Counted from the first letter of the stretch, positions 1 to 8,150 are shown. The stretch: DNA of 64,000 nt from Phenylobacterium sp. (GCF_004299445.1 NZ_SCTC01000083.1:62001-126000), one strand, 5' to 3'. Notes: generated by a model not told the origin, from the letters alone. Made by a program: numbers and translations.

Positions 1-389
1 TGTCGCTCGGAGTCCTCGTGGTTCAACACGCGCAGCGACACGCCCCGGCGACGGAGCCGCTCGGCATACTCGTCGAACTTGTCGAGGGGCACGCTGATCG
101 CCAGGTGGTTCATCGAGGCATGAGCTGTCTGCGATCCGACCTTCTGGTAGTCGGGATGCATGGAGGCGACGCCCGGCGCCGCCTCCGGCGCGTTCGGAAA
201 CCAGAAGAAGGCGATGGATCCGCCGCCGCCGCAGTCGAAGAAGAAGTGCTGGCCTCGCCCGTTGGGCAGGTCGATCGTCTTCTGGAGCGGCATCTCGAGA
301 ACGTTGGTGTAGAAGTCCACCGTCTCGGCCATGTCGCGCGCGACCAGTGCGACGTGATTGACGCCGCTGTAGCGCATGGGCTCGTCCAT
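1..389 (-). CDS. VOC family (glyoxalase/extradiol-fold) protein, 3' end outside window
   Basis: The visible N-terminal ~129 residues read MDEPMRYSGVNHVALVARD, then a stretch containing GQHFFFDCGGG, IAFFWFPNAP and HASMNHLAISVP. This is the vicinal-oxygen-chelate fold, with the first two metal-ligand histidines in NHVAL and MNHLA; the C-terminal Glu ligand lies off the window. It is clearly paralogous to the two VOC proteins at 4358 and 4940. The ATG at 389 is preceded by GGAAGGAG, a strong ribosome binding site. It lies 31 nt downstream of the TonB receptor gene on the same strand and is probably co-transcribed with it. The family includes metal-dependent dioxygenases, isomerases and lyases; the substrate is unknown. 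Confidence 0.88.
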   Translation of the reverse strand, partial: MDEPMRYSGVNHVALVARDMAETVDFYTNVLEMPLQKTIDLPNGRGQHFFFDCGGGGSIAFFWFPNAPEAAPGVASMHPDYQKVGSQTAHASMNHLAISVPLDKFDEYAERLRRRGVSLRVLNHEDSER

Positions 390-420
390 AGTCGTCTCCT
401 TCCGGCAATCCCCCCGATGG

Positions 421-2658
421 CTACTCGCCCAGATTGACTCTGAGCTCGACCCCGTAGGTGCGGGGCTCGGCGAAGTAGAGTTGGGTCAACACGCCCGCGG
501 TGGGCACGGCCGACAGGCGGTGCGCGACGTTGTTCAGGTTCTTGCCCCAGAGCGACGCCCGCCAGCGGCCCTTGGGCTCGACGTAGGTGAGGCTGGCGTC
601 CCAGACGCTGTAGGCCTTCTGGCGTCCCTGCGGCACGTTGAGCGTGTCGGTGAAGTGCGCGCCTTCATGCGACCAGGCGACATCGGGCGTGATCGTGCCG
701 CCGCCCGCGAGCTCGAAATCGTAGGAGACGCCGATGCGGCTGGTGATCTCGGGCACGCGGGTGGGCACGAGCAGGCAGGGTCCCTTCAGCGAGCGGTCAC
801 GCAGGCCGCCGCAGGGATTGGCCGCCGTGGCCGCGCCGCCCGACAGGTTGGCCACGAAGCTGGTGTAGTCGGCGTCCAGGTAACCCACCGAAGCGGTGAC
901 CGTCAGGTTGTCGACCGGGAGAGCGGTCACCTCGAACTCGACGCCGCGGGCGCGCTCGTTGGCGTTGTTGGCGACCACCTGCTCCTCGCCCGTGCCGACC
1001 GTGGCCGGACGGAAAACCGAGACCTGCAGGTCGCTGTACTTGTTCCAGAACGCCGCCACGTTCACGCGCAGGCGGTTCTCCATCCAGTCGGACTTGAGGC
1101 CGACCTCGAAGGCCCTGGCCTTCTCCGGGCGGAACGGTCCGATGGTGGCGGCCGAAGCGGCGCGCGAGTTGAAGCCGCCGCTTTTGAAGCCCGTCGAATA
1201 GCTGGCGTAGACCATCGCGTCGTCGTTGATCTGATAGTTTCCGCCCAGGTGGTAGGTGAACCGGGACCAGTCCTCGGATGCGGTCACCGCGGGCGTCGCC
1301 GCGAAGGTGGCGATCGGGCGCTGCAGACGGCGCACGAAGTCCTTCTCCTGCCAGGAATACCGGCCGCCCGCCGTCAGGGTCAGCTGGTCCGTGACGCTGA
1401 AGTCGACCTGGGCGAAGCCGGCCGCGGTCTTTTCCTTCTGCCGCGAGGCCTCGTATGTCTGGGTCGCCAGGAAGAAGATCTGGTCAGCGTCCCACTTCGT
1501 ACGGCCGGCGTAGGCGCCGGCGACGAACTGCAACGGGCCTTCGAATTCCGACTCGAAGCGCAGCTCCTGCGACATCGTCTTGTGGCGCTTGGAGGCGGTC
1601 GTCTCGAAGAACGCCAGGTCGGTGACGTCGAAGTCGCTGTAAGAGAAGTTCGAGCTGCGCACGATCCCGCTGATGGAGACCAGCCGGTAGCCCTGACCCT
1701 TGTAGGTCAGGTTGACCGTTCCGGCGTAGGTGTCCTGGAAGTCGCCGCTCGGGAAGTTGCGCATGGCGACGAAGGGGTCGGTGGGTCCGCCAGGGAAGCC
1801 GAAGCCGGGCCGTCCGATCCGCGACAGCGCGTCGGTCGGGAACGAACCGTTCACGCCACTCACCGAGTCGCTGCGATCCTTCACGTAGGAGTAGCTGGCG
1901 TTGACCTCGAGATCCTCGGTCGCGTTCCAACGCATGGCTAGACGGATCGACTGCACGTCGTCGCCGGCCAGCCACTCTTCGACGGGCTGCAGGCCCGTGG
2001 GCGTGCGGTAGAGGTTGTGCATGTAACCGGACGAGTGCTGGCGCGTCGCCGAGAGCCGGAAGGCCAGGGTGTCGCTGACCGGCAGATCCGCGGCCATCGA
2101 GGCGTCGGCCCGCCCGTAGTTCCCCATCCGCAGCAGACCCGCAAAGCTGTAGGCGGAGCCGGGCTTCTTGGTTGTGATGTTGATCACGCCGCCGGTCGTG
2201 TTCTTGCCGAACAGCGTGCCCTGAGGTCCGCGAAGCAGCTCGACCTGCTGGATGTCGAAAGTGCTTTGCAGGGCGCCGATGTTACGCGTGTAGAACACGC
2301 CGTCGACCGCGATGCCGACGCTGGGGTCGATCGCCTGGTCCACGCCCTGGTAGCCGATCCCTCGCGAATAGGCGACCGACGCATTGCGGTGGATGGCGCC
2401 CACGCCCTCGATCGTGAAGTTCGGCGCCGCCCGCGTCAGATCCGAGAGGTCCTGGACGAACATCTTCGCGATCTGGTTCTCGGTCACCGCGGTGACCGCC
2501 ACCGGCGTCTCCTGGAGCGACTCGGCCCGCATCCGCGCGGTGACCACCAGCTCCTCGATCGCGGTCTCGTTTTCGGCCGCCATCGCCGAAACCGGCATGA
2601 ACGCACCCATCGTCATCGCGCCGACACACGCCGACCCGAGCAGAGTCTTCCTGAGCAT
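421..2658 (-). CDS. TonB-dependent outer-membrane receptor
   Basis: A 745-residue outer-membrane receptor with a signal peptide (~1-28, ending at AMA), a short TonB-interaction segment (IEELVVTAR), a plug domain (~45-155, with VELLRGPQGTLFGKNTTGG) and a 22-strand barrel region ending in YGVELRVNLGE. Members import iron chelates, vitamins, sugars or aromatic compounds with energy from TonB-ExbBD. Start choice: ATG at 2658 with GGGGAGGAGGG upstream. It is divergent from a LysR regulator and followed by a VOC gene, so uptake of an organic catabolic substrate is more likely than iron alone; this is inference. The family assignment is firm, the ligand is not known. Confidence 0.95.
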   Translation of the reverse strand: MLRKTLLGSACVGAMTMGAFMPVSAMAAENETAIEELVVTARMRAESLQETPVAVTAVTENQIAKMFVQDLSDLTRAAPNFTIEGVGAIHRNASVAYSRGIGYQGVDQAIDPSVGIAVDGVFYTRNIGALQSTFDIQQVELLRGPQGTLFGKNTTGGVINITTKKPGSAYSFAGLLRMGNYGRADASMAADLPVSDTLAFRLSATRQHSSGYMHNLYRTPTGLQPVEEWLAGDDVQSIRLAMRWNATEDLEVNASYSYVKDRSDSVSGVNGSFPTDALSRIGRPGFGFPGGPTDPFVAMRNFPSGDFQDTYAGTVNLTYKGQGYRLVSISGIVRSSNFSYSDFDVTDLAFFETTASKRHKTMSQELRFESEFEGPLQFVAGAYAGRTKWDADQIFFLATQTYEASRQKEKTAAGFAQVDFSVTDQLTLTAGGRYSWQEKDFVRRLQRPIATFAATPAVTASEDWSRFTYHLGGNYQINDDAMVYASYSTGFKSGGFNSRAASAATIGPFRPEKARAFEVGLKSDWMENRLRVNVAAFWNKYSDLQVSVFRPATVGTGEEQVVANNANERARGVEFEVTALPVDNLTVTASVGYLDADYTSFVANLSGGAATAANPCGGLRDRSLKGPCLLVPTRVPEITSRIGVSYDFELAGGGTITPDVAWSHEGAHFTDTLNVPQGRQKAYSVWDASLTYVEPKGRWRASLWGKNLNNVAHRLSAVPTAGVLTQLYFAEPRTYGVELRVNLGE

Positions 2659-2738
2659 GATCCCTCCTCCCCGCCGGCATTGCGCCGATCATTGTCTTGC
2701 TTGGAGGGAATGTTAGATTACGAAGTATTCTGTCCATA

Positions 2739-2753
2739 CCGCATAAAATTTTG
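2739..2753 (+). promoter_or_regulatory. Candidate regulator site in the receptor/LysR divergent promoter
   Basis: CCGCATAAAATTTTG lies in the middle of the 175-bp divergent spacer, about 80 bp from each start codon. It matches 12/15 and 11/15 to two direct repeats upstream of the operon at 3891. The surrounding ~50 bp is AT-rich in a GC-rich genome, as expected for a promoter. Proposed LysR binding site; inference from recurrence only. Confidence 0.4.
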
Positions 2754-2833
2754 GCCCGAGGACAAACCAGCTTTGTCGGGTCGGCCCTCGCAGGGGGCCG
2801 GGACCAGGGTCGTCTGACTGCCTTGGTGATCGC

Positions 2834-3763
2834 ATGCGCCTGCCCCCGCTGACGGCCCTGAGAGCGTTCGAGGCGGTCGGCCGCCTCGGTCACGTGCGCG
2901 AGGCCGCCGACGAGCTGAACGTCACGCCGGCGGCGGTCAGCCACCAGATCCGCACGCTGGAGGACCACCTGGGGGTAGAGCTATTCGTCCGCGGCGCCCG
3001 CGGTCTCCAGCTCACCGAACCCGGCGCAGAGTTTCTGACGGCGGCCACCGAGGCCTTTCGCATTCTGCACGACGGTGTCGAGCAGCTGGCTCAGCGTTCG
3101 TGCGTGGAACGGCTCGTGGTCAACAGCTTGCCGTCCTTCGCCGCCAACTTCCTGGTGCCACGCCTAGCCCAGTTCCATCGGGACCACCCGACCATCGAGC
3201 TGGAGATCAACACCGGAGGCAGATTTGGCGAGGTCGTGGACCTGCGCGGCCTGGGCGCCGACATCGCGGTTCGCGCCGGCCTGGACAAGGGCGCCTTCCC
3301 CGGCCTGACGGCCGAGCGCCTCGTCCCCGAGGTGATGTTCCCGGTCTGCACGCCCTCGGTCAGGGAAGGGCCCGTTCCGCTCCGCACGCCGGAGGACCTG
3401 GTCAACCAGACCCTGATCATCGTGTCGCGGACGCCGGAGGGCTGGCCCGAGTGGATCGAGCACGCCCGCGGCCAGTGCTGGCGGATGGAAGGCCTCGACC
3501 CGCACCATGGCCTGCGCTTCGACACCATCCAGCTGGCCACGACCGCGGCGTTGCAGGGCATGGGCGTCGTCATTGGCCGGCGGCCTCTGATCGACAACTT
3601 CCTGGCGTCTGGCCTGCTGGTGGCCCCGTTCGACATCGAAGTGACCAGCAAGATCGCCTACTGGCTCGTGTACTCACCGGCGATGGCCGGCGCGCCGCGG
3701 CTGCAGGCGTTCCGGTCCTGGCTTCGCGCCGAGCTCGGCCTGGCCGCGACCGAGTTCGCGTGA
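2834..3763 (+). CDS. LysR-family transcriptional regulator (GcvA-like)
   Basis: A 309-residue regulator. Residues 1-62 form the winged helix-turn-helix (LTALRAFEAVGRLGHVREAA then LNVTPAAVSHQIRTLE), and residues ~90-300 form the periplasmic-binding-protein-like effector domain. The opening PPLTALRAFEAVGR is typical of the GcvA branch. It is divergent from the TonB receptor and directly upstream of a same-strand run of catabolic-type genes, so it probably controls both. The ATG at 2834 gives the canonical length and places the HTH at the expected position. Effector unknown. Confidence 0.93.
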   Translation: MRLPPLTALRAFEAVGRLGHVREAADELNVTPAAVSHQIRTLEDHLGVELFVRGARGLQLTEPGAEFLTAATEAFRILHDGVEQLAQRSCVERLVVNSLPSFAANFLVPRLAQFHRDHPTIELEINTGGRFGEVVDLRGLGADIAVRAGLDKGAFPGLTAERLVPEVMFPVCTPSVREGPVPLRTPEDLVNQTLIIVSRTPEGWPEWIEHARGQCWRMEGLDPHHGLRFDTIQLATTAALQGMGVVIGRRPLIDNFLASGLLVAPFDIEVTSKIAYWLVYSPAMAGAPRLQAFRSWLRAELGLAATEFA

Positions 3764-3764
3764 G

Positions 3765-3801
3765 CCGCCAATTATTTTGACCGCCGCCGCAAATCATTTT
3801 G
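3765..3801 (+). promoter_or_regulatory. Paired 15-bp direct repeats upstream of the catabolic-type operon
   Basis: CCGCCAATTATTTTG (3765-3779) and CCGCAAATCATTTTG (3787-3801) agree at 13 of 15 positions. Their starts are 22 bp apart, about two helical turns. They lie immediately after the LysR stop codon and ~90 bp before the next gene. A third copy sits in the receptor/LysR promoter. The spacing and recurrence suggest an operator bound by a dimer or tetramer, most simply the adjacent LysR protein. Confidence 0.45.
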
Positions 3802-3890
3802 GGGCGCCTGCCGACGGGCCGCCCCGCTACAGCTAGGTCAGGCCGCGCCTCGAGACTGCGGCCGCGAACAGGACGGGGAGCGAAGGCAGG

Positions 3891-4310
3891 ATGGCGCGCA
3901 CCTTCACCAAGGGTTCGATCACCGCGTCGGCGGCGGCCGAGGTCCTGCGCGGCGCCGAGGCCAAGGCAGCCGAGATGGGCGTGCCGATGGTGATCGCCGT
4001 GGCCGATGAGTCGGGCGTCCTGAAAGGCTACACCCGAATGGACGGCGCGCCGCTGTTGTCGGTCGAGCTCGCCCAGGACAAGGCGTACACCGCCGCAGCG
4101 TACGGGATCGCGACCCATACGTGGCACGACTTCATCAAGGGCGACCCGCCGCTGTTGCACGGCATTGTCAAGACGCCGCGGCTGATCGTCTTTGGCGGCG
4201 GCTATCCGATCGAGATCGACGGCGTCGTCGTTGGCGGCGTCGGGGTGAGCGGCGGTCACTATGAACAGGATATGGAGGTTGCGAAAGCGGGGCTTGCGGC
4301 GCTTTCCTGA
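3891..4310 (+). CDS. GlcG/HbpS-family (DUF336) heme-binding-like protein
   Basis: A 139-residue single-domain protein of the DUF336/GlcG/HbpS family. Features include an opening helix (SITASAAAEVLRGAEAKAAE), a strand VPMVIAVADESGVLKGYTRM, and the glycine-rich C-terminal VVVGGVGVSGG motif typical of the family. No signal peptide, so it is cytosolic. Members accompany glycolate, propanediol and aromatic degradation clusters and some bind heme or short organic acids; precise roles are mostly unknown. It is the first gene of the plus-strand operon running to 7150. Confidence 0.88.
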   Translation: MARTFTKGSITASAAAEVLRGAEAKAAEMGVPMVIAVADESGVLKGYTRMDGAPLLSVELAQDKAYTAAAYGIATHTWHDFIKGDPPLLHGIVKTPRLIVFGGGYPIEIDGVVVGGVGVSGGHYEQDMEVAKAGLAALS

Positions 4311-4357
4311 GGAGATCAGGACCGCGCCGCTGTCGGCCGCAACGCGCGAGGCTCAGG

Positions 4358-4897
4358 ATGGACAGCCACCGAGACACGCCGGGGTTCCGTTTTCGGGGCG
4401 TCAACCACATCGCCCTCGTGTGCCGGGATATGGCTCGCACGGTCGCGTTCTACCGCGACGCCCTGGGCATGCCGCTGGTGAAGACGCTCGAGTTGCCGGA
4501 TGGCAAGGGCCAGCACTTCTTCTTCGACGCCGGCGGCGGCGCTTCGATTGCATTCTTCTGGTTTCCCGCCGCTCCCGAGGCCCAGCCGGGCGTCGTGCAG
4601 GCGCCCCTCGGCGGCGGACCGTCGGCGCACGGATCCATGAACCACCTGGCGCTGGACGTGGCGCCGGAGGACCTGACGGACTACCGCGATCGCCTGATCG
4701 CCGCCGGAATAGACGTGACCGATGTGGTGGCGCATCGCGACCCGGCCCCGCTGGTCGGCGACGACCCCACCTTCATCCGATCGATCTACTTCCACGATCC
4801 CGACGGCATCCGGCTGGAGTTCGCAGCCTGGGCGCGCGACCTCACGCCCCTCGACGTTTCACATGCGCCACGCTCCACGGCGCCCCAGGGTTTCTAG
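4358..4897 (+). CDS. VOC family protein (paralogue 2)
   Basis: A 179-residue vicinal-oxygen-chelate protein. The first ligand is His17 in VNHIALVCRDMARTV; others are His in GSMNHLALDV and Glu in GIRLEFAAWARD, giving the His-His-Glu triad of type I extradiol dioxygenases and related metalloenzymes. It shares the blocks GQHFFFD and FFWFP with the VOC proteins at 1 and 4940. No signal peptide. The catalysed reaction cannot be deduced from sequence; ring cleavage, lyase and isomerase activities all occur in this fold. Confidence 0.9.
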   Translation: MDSHRDTPGFRFRGVNHIALVCRDMARTVAFYRDALGMPLVKTLELPDGKGQHFFFDAGGGASIAFFWFPAAPEAQPGVVQAPLGGGPSAHGSMNHLALDVAPEDLTDYRDRLIAAGIDVTDVVAHRDPAPLVGDDPTFIRSIYFHDPDGIRLEFAAWARDLTPLDVSHAPRSTAPQGF

Positions 4898-4939
4898 ACC
4901 GCTAGGCGGCGCGGAGCGGCGCCGCAGAAGGAGGAAGTC

Positions 4940-5560
4940 ATGAATAAGAACCGGGAATTCGAAATCCGGGGCGTCAACCACATCGCCCTCGTCTGCAAGG
5001 ACATGGCCCGGACGGTGGAGTTCTATCGCGACGTCCTGGGGATGCCGCTGACCAAGACGATCGACCTGCCCAACAACATGGGACAGCATTTCTTCTTCGA
5101 CATCGGGAATGGCGACTCCCTGGCCTTCTTCTGGTTCCCCAACGCGCGCGACGGGGTGCCCGGCGTCTCGGCGCCCAGCACCCTGCCCGGTCAGGGAGGG
5201 CTCGCGTCCGCCCACGGCTCGATGAATCACCTGGCCTTCGACGTGCCCGCCGAGAAGTTCGACGAGTACTGCGAACGGCTCCGGGCGAAGGGCGTCCAGG
5301 TTTCGGCGGTGTCGAACCACGACAATTCGCCCAGCCAGATCTCTCCCACCGTGACCGACGACGTCTTTGTGCGGTCGATCTACTTCTTCGATCCGGACGG
5401 CGCGCTGCTGGAATTCGCGTCGTGGACCAAGCCGCTCGGGCCGCACGACATCGCCCATGAGGCGGCGCGGGCCGACGGGTCGCGGAGCGTCAATCTGGTC
5501 CTCAATCCCGATGGCACGCCGCGCGAACCCGGCCGCAAAGTCGCCGAGCCGGCCGAATAG
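4940..5560 (+). CDS. VOC family protein (paralogue 3)
   Basis: A 206-residue VOC protein with His14 in GVNHIALVCKDMARTVEFYR, His in HGSMNHLAFDVP and Glu in ALLEFASWTKPLG as probable metal ligands. Its C-terminus is ~25 residues longer than paralogue 2 and polar. A perfect AAGGAGG precedes the ATG. The 42-nt gap to the upstream VOC gene, the same strand and strong similarity indicate local duplication within one operon. The three paralogues may act on successive intermediates, or one pair may form a heterodimer; both are inference. Confidence 0.92.
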   Translation: MNKNREFEIRGVNHIALVCKDMARTVEFYRDVLGMPLTKTIDLPNNMGQHFFFDIGNGDSLAFFWFPNARDGVPGVSAPSTLPGQGGLASAHGSMNHLAFDVPAEKFDEYCERLRAKGVQVSAVSNHDNSPSQISPTVTDDVFVRSIYFFDPDGALLEFASWTKPLGPHDIAHEAARADGSRSVNLVLNPDGTPREPGRKVAEPAE

Positions 5561-5584
5561 CCGCGCCGCGTTTTGGAAAGCCCC

Positions 5585-5971
5585 ATGACTGACGAGGCCA
5601 TCCGCGCGCTGGCCAAGCGCTTCTTCGATTGCGTCGAGGCCGGCGACGTGGACGGCCTCGTCGCCTGCTACGCGCCCGACGCCCGCATCTGGCACAACAC
5701 CGACCGACTGGAGCAGACCCCAGCCGAGAACCGGGCCACGCTCAGGGGCATGGTCACCCGGATTCTGGATCGGGAGTACGCCGACCGGCAGCTCCAGGTG
5801 TTCCCCGGCGGGTTCGTGCAGCAGCACGTGCTGAAAGGGACCCGCGCCCACGACGGCGTCAGGCTGGAGCTACCGGCCTGCATCGTCTGCCAGGTCGAGG
5901 ACGGCAAGGTCACCCGCCTCGACGAATACTTCGACAGCGCCCACGTCGCCGAATTCCGCAAAACCGCCTGA
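5585..5971 (+). CDS. NTF2-like / SnoaL-type protein
   Basis: A 128-residue cone-shaped NTF2-fold protein: an amphipathic opening helix (IRALAKRFFDCVEAGDVDGL), the YAPDARIWHNTDRLEQ segment and a C-terminal sheet ending in RLDEYFDSAHVAEFRK. The family covers polyketide cyclases, ketosteroid isomerases, dehydratases and non-catalytic small-molecule binders. The in-frame TTG twelve bases earlier is a less likely start; the ATG at 5585 follows GGAAAG. It lies 24 bp after the VOC gene and 23 bp before the next gene, within the same operon. Confidence 0.88.
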   Translation: MTDEAIRALAKRFFDCVEAGDVDGLVACYAPDARIWHNTDRLEQTPAENRATLRGMVTRILDREYADRQLQVFPGGFVQQHVLKGTRAHDGVRLELPACIVCQVEDGKVTRLDEYFDSAHVAEFRKTA

Positions 5972-5994
5972 TCCGCACAGTCCAGGAAAACGCC

Positions 5995-6642
5995 ATGCCC
6001 GTCCTTCGTCAGGTCCCCCGCGACCAGGTCACCTCGGAAGTCGTGACCGCCTACTACGACCGACTCTTCGGTCCCGACCGCGACCCCGTCGCCAGCCCCG
6101 GCACCGCCACCGGCACGCCTGGCGACTGGTGGACGGTGTTCGCCCTGGCCCCTGACATCTTCAAGCATGCCGTCGACGGCTTCGCGGTCTACCGCCACCC
6201 GGATCGCAAGATCGATCCGGTGTTGCGCGAACTGGGCCAGACCCGGGCCGGATGGGTGAAGGGCAGCCAGTTCGTCTTCTCCCAGCACTGCAAGTCGCTG
6301 CGGGCCCTGAAGGTGCCTGAGGAGAAAATCAGCGCCATCGCCCACTGGACGGTCTCGGACGTGTTCAACGACCAGGAGCGCGCCGTCCTCGCCTACGCCG
6401 ACTGCCTGACGGCCGCCGACGGCCGCACGCCCGTGGAGGTGTTCGACAAGCTGAAGACGTTCTGGAGCGACGAGCAGATCTTCGAGTTCACCTACATCAC
6501 CACCCTCTACGCGATGCACGCGGTGATCACGCGCGCGCTGCGCATGGAATACGACAACCGCGACGAGCCGATCGTCGAGGTGGCCGCTCCCGAAGGCTTC
6601 AACGCCCAGGACTTCCTCAGCACGCCGCAGCGCAAGAGCTGA
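5995..6642 (+). CDS. Carboxymuconolactone-decarboxylase-like (AhpD fold) protein
   Basis: A 215-residue protein of the CMD/AhpD-like superfamily. The core helix reads RAGWVKGSQFVFSQHCKSLR, followed by VPEEKISAIAHW and NDQERAVLAYADCLT, which match the all-helical CMD pattern. The usual CxxC redox pair of AhpD is replaced by Q-H-C, so peroxidase-type thiol chemistry is unlikely. Decarboxylation of a lactone or another catabolic step is possible. Its position behind VOC and NTF2 genes supports ring-fission product processing, but the substrate is unknown. Confidence 0.88.
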   Translation: MPVLRQVPRDQVTSEVVTAYYDRLFGPDRDPVASPGTATGTPGDWWTVFALAPDIFKHAVDGFAVYRHPDRKIDPVLRELGQTRAGWVKGSQFVFSQHCKSLRALKVPEEKISAIAHWTVSDVFNDQERAVLAYADCLTAADGRTPVEVFDKLKTFWSDEQIFEFTYITTLYAMHAVITRALRMEYDNRDEPIVEVAAPEGFNAQDFLSTPQRKS

Positions 6643-6646
6643 CGGC

Positions 6647-7150
6647 GTGGCGGGGCTGGCGTTCGATTTTCCGCACCTCGCGAGCGAGCCGCTCTGCGTC
6701 GCCGACTTTCACGTCGGCGGCGCGATCATGCCGCTGGGCCAGTCGCCGTGGGCCTCGCGGCGGGTGGGCTATGTCACCGGCGGGTCGTTCGAGGGGCCGC
6801 GGATACGGGGCGAGATCCTGCCGGGCGGCGGCAACTGGTCGACCAGCGGCGAGATTGCCCCGGGCCAGACCGCCGGGACATTCGACGCCCGCGTCCTGTT
6901 CCGGACGCACGACGGGGCGACGATCTTCGTGACCTATACGGGCCGCAGCGTGATCAGCGACGACGTCAGCGCGGCCTTCCGCGACCCGGCCCGCGCCGAC
7001 CATGTGCCCTCGGCGGACTACTACATCCGCATCGCGCCTGTCTTCGAAACGGCGGACCCGCGCTATGCATGGCTGAACGGAGTCCTGGCCGTCGGCTGCG
7101 GCCATCGGACGAGCTCCGGCATCCGGCACTCGATCTTCGCCATCCTCTGA
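6647..7150 (+). CDS. DUF3237 domain-containing protein
   Basis: A 167-residue protein read from GTG at 6647, only 4 bp after the previous stop. It shows the DUF3237 pattern: an N-terminal strand EPLCVADFHVGG, GGSFEGPRIRGEILPGGGNW, a middle strand ATIFVTYTGRSV and a C-terminal FETADPRYAWLNGVLAVGCG. The family forms small beta-barrels of unknown biochemical role, often in catabolic clusters. The tight spacing marks it as the last gene of the operon, which ends before the convergent tRNA. Confidence 0.87.
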   Translation: MAGLAFDFPHLASEPLCVADFHVGGAIMPLGQSPWASRRVGYVTGGSFEGPRIRGEILPGGGNWSTSGEIAPGQTAGTFDARVLFRTHDGATIFVTYTGRSVISDDVSAAFRDPARADHVPSADYYIRIAPVFETADPRYAWLNGVLAVGCGHRTSSGIRHSIFAIL

Positions 7151-7168
7151 CGGCGCCAGGCTCCGGAC

Positions 7169-7253
7169 TGGTGCGGGCGGTCGGACTCGAACCGACACTC
7201 CATACGGATGCGGATTTTAAGTCCGCTGCGTCTACCAGTTCCGCCACGCCCGC
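7169..7253 (-). tRNA. tRNA-Leu (UAA)
   Basis: An 85-nt tRNA with an encoded CCA. The acceptor stem GCGGGCG pairs with CGCCCGC (7247-7253 with 7173-7179), discriminator A, then CCA at 7169-7171. The D-arm is GTGGCGGAACTGGTAGACGC. The anticodon loop CTTAAAA sits between GCGGA and TCCGC and gives anticodon UAA. A long variable arm (class II) precedes the T-arm GTCGGTTCGAGTCCGAC. These traits are diagnostic for tRNA-Leu. Confidence 0.97.
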
Positions 7254-7370
7254 GTGCGTGTCGGGTACGACGTTTGCGGCGGCGGCGTCCACTCGTTCGT
7301 CATTTCCGACCTTGGCCTTGCCGACAGAACTGCCGCATCATGACCGCTTCGGGGAACGAGGAGGATGACC

Positions 7371-8150
7371 ATGCCAAGACTGACCATCGCCGTATCGGCC
7401 CTCGCCCTGATTGTAGCGGCCCCCCAGGCGGCGTCAGCTGCCGGGCTGGGCTCGCTGTACTCGTGTGACGCCGCGGGCAACGCCAACACCACGGGCGCGG
7501 TCGTGGGCGGCCTGGTGGGCGCGCTGGCGGGCAGCCAGATCAGCAAGAAGAACGAGGCGCTCGGCGCCGTGATCGGCGCGGGCATCGGCTCGGCGATCGG
7601 CAACAGCATCGGTTGCCGCATGGACCGCAAGGCCCGCGTCGACGCCCAAAGCGCCTTCGAGACCGCGCTGAACACCGGCCGGCCCCAGACCTGGTCCGAC
7701 CCGACGACCGGCGCCCGCGGGCGCATCGAGGTGGTCGGCGACGCGGGCGGGTCCAGCTACGGCGGCGGCCAGACCTACACCAGCCGCTGGCGCTACGCCC
7801 AAGGCGTCTCGCCCGCCACCCGCGTCAGCAATGCGGGCGGGACCTATGTGGCCACGGGGCGGATCAACATGCGCGCCGCGCCCAACACCTCGGCCCCGAT
7901 CGTCGACCGCCTGCAGGACGGCGAGGAGCTCCAGATCGGCGGTTCGGCCGCGGGCGGTTGGCTGGCGGTGATCGAGGACGGCGTGGTGCAGGGCTATGTC
8001 TCGCGCGGCGTCGTGCGCCCGGCCGGCGGAGGCGGCGGCGATTGCCGCGCCGTGCGCCAGACCATCACCGAGCGCGGCCAGGGCAGCTACACCGAGCGCT
8101 ACACCGCCTGCCGCGACGCAGGCGGCGGCTGGCGCGTCGAGGCGGCCTAA
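7371..8150 (+). CDS. Secreted glycine-zipper / bacterial SH3 domain protein
   Basis: A 259-residue envelope protein. A signal peptide (~1-24) is followed by a glycine-zipper segment (GAVVGGLVGALAGSQISKK, then AVIGAGIGSAIGNSIG, ~45-80), a linker, a bacterial SH3 domain (~160-220: RINMRAAPNTSAPIVDRLQD, then GWLAVIEDGVVQGYVSRGVV) and a Cys-containing tail (GGDCRAVRQTI, YTACRDAGGGW). Glycine zippers insert in or associate with membranes and SH3b domains commonly bind peptidoglycan, suggesting an outer-membrane/cell-wall link. The ATG at 7371 is preferred over 7365 because it sits at normal distance from GAGGAGG. Its stop codon overlaps the convergent CHAT gene. Confidence 0.85.
   Translation: MPRLTIAVSALALIVAAPQAASAAGLGSLYSCDAAGNANTTGAVVGGLVGALAGSQISKKNEALGAVIGAGIGSAIGNSIGCRMDRKARVDAQSAFETALNTGRPQTWSDPTTGARGRIEVVGDAGGSSYGGGQTYTSRWRYAQGVSPATRVSNAGGTYVATGRINMRAAPNTSAPIVDRLQDGEELQIGGSAAGGWLAVIEDGVVQGYVSRGVVRPAGGGGGDCRAVRQTITERGQGSYTERYTACRDAGGGWRVEAA

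Noticed and set aside
376..1941. Long open frame antisense to the TonB receptor (~521 codons)
   Set aside because: High-GC genomes leave long open frames opposite real genes; the translation is Arg/Gly/Val-rich without domains, while the receptor frame is unmistakable.
5573..5584. TTG start for the NTF2-like protein
   Set aside because: The ATG at 5585 fits the family N-terminus and follows a plausible ribosome binding site.
7169..7253. tRNA-Leu as an integration site of a genomic island
   Set aside because: No integrase, attachment-site duplicate or mobile gene is visible on either side.
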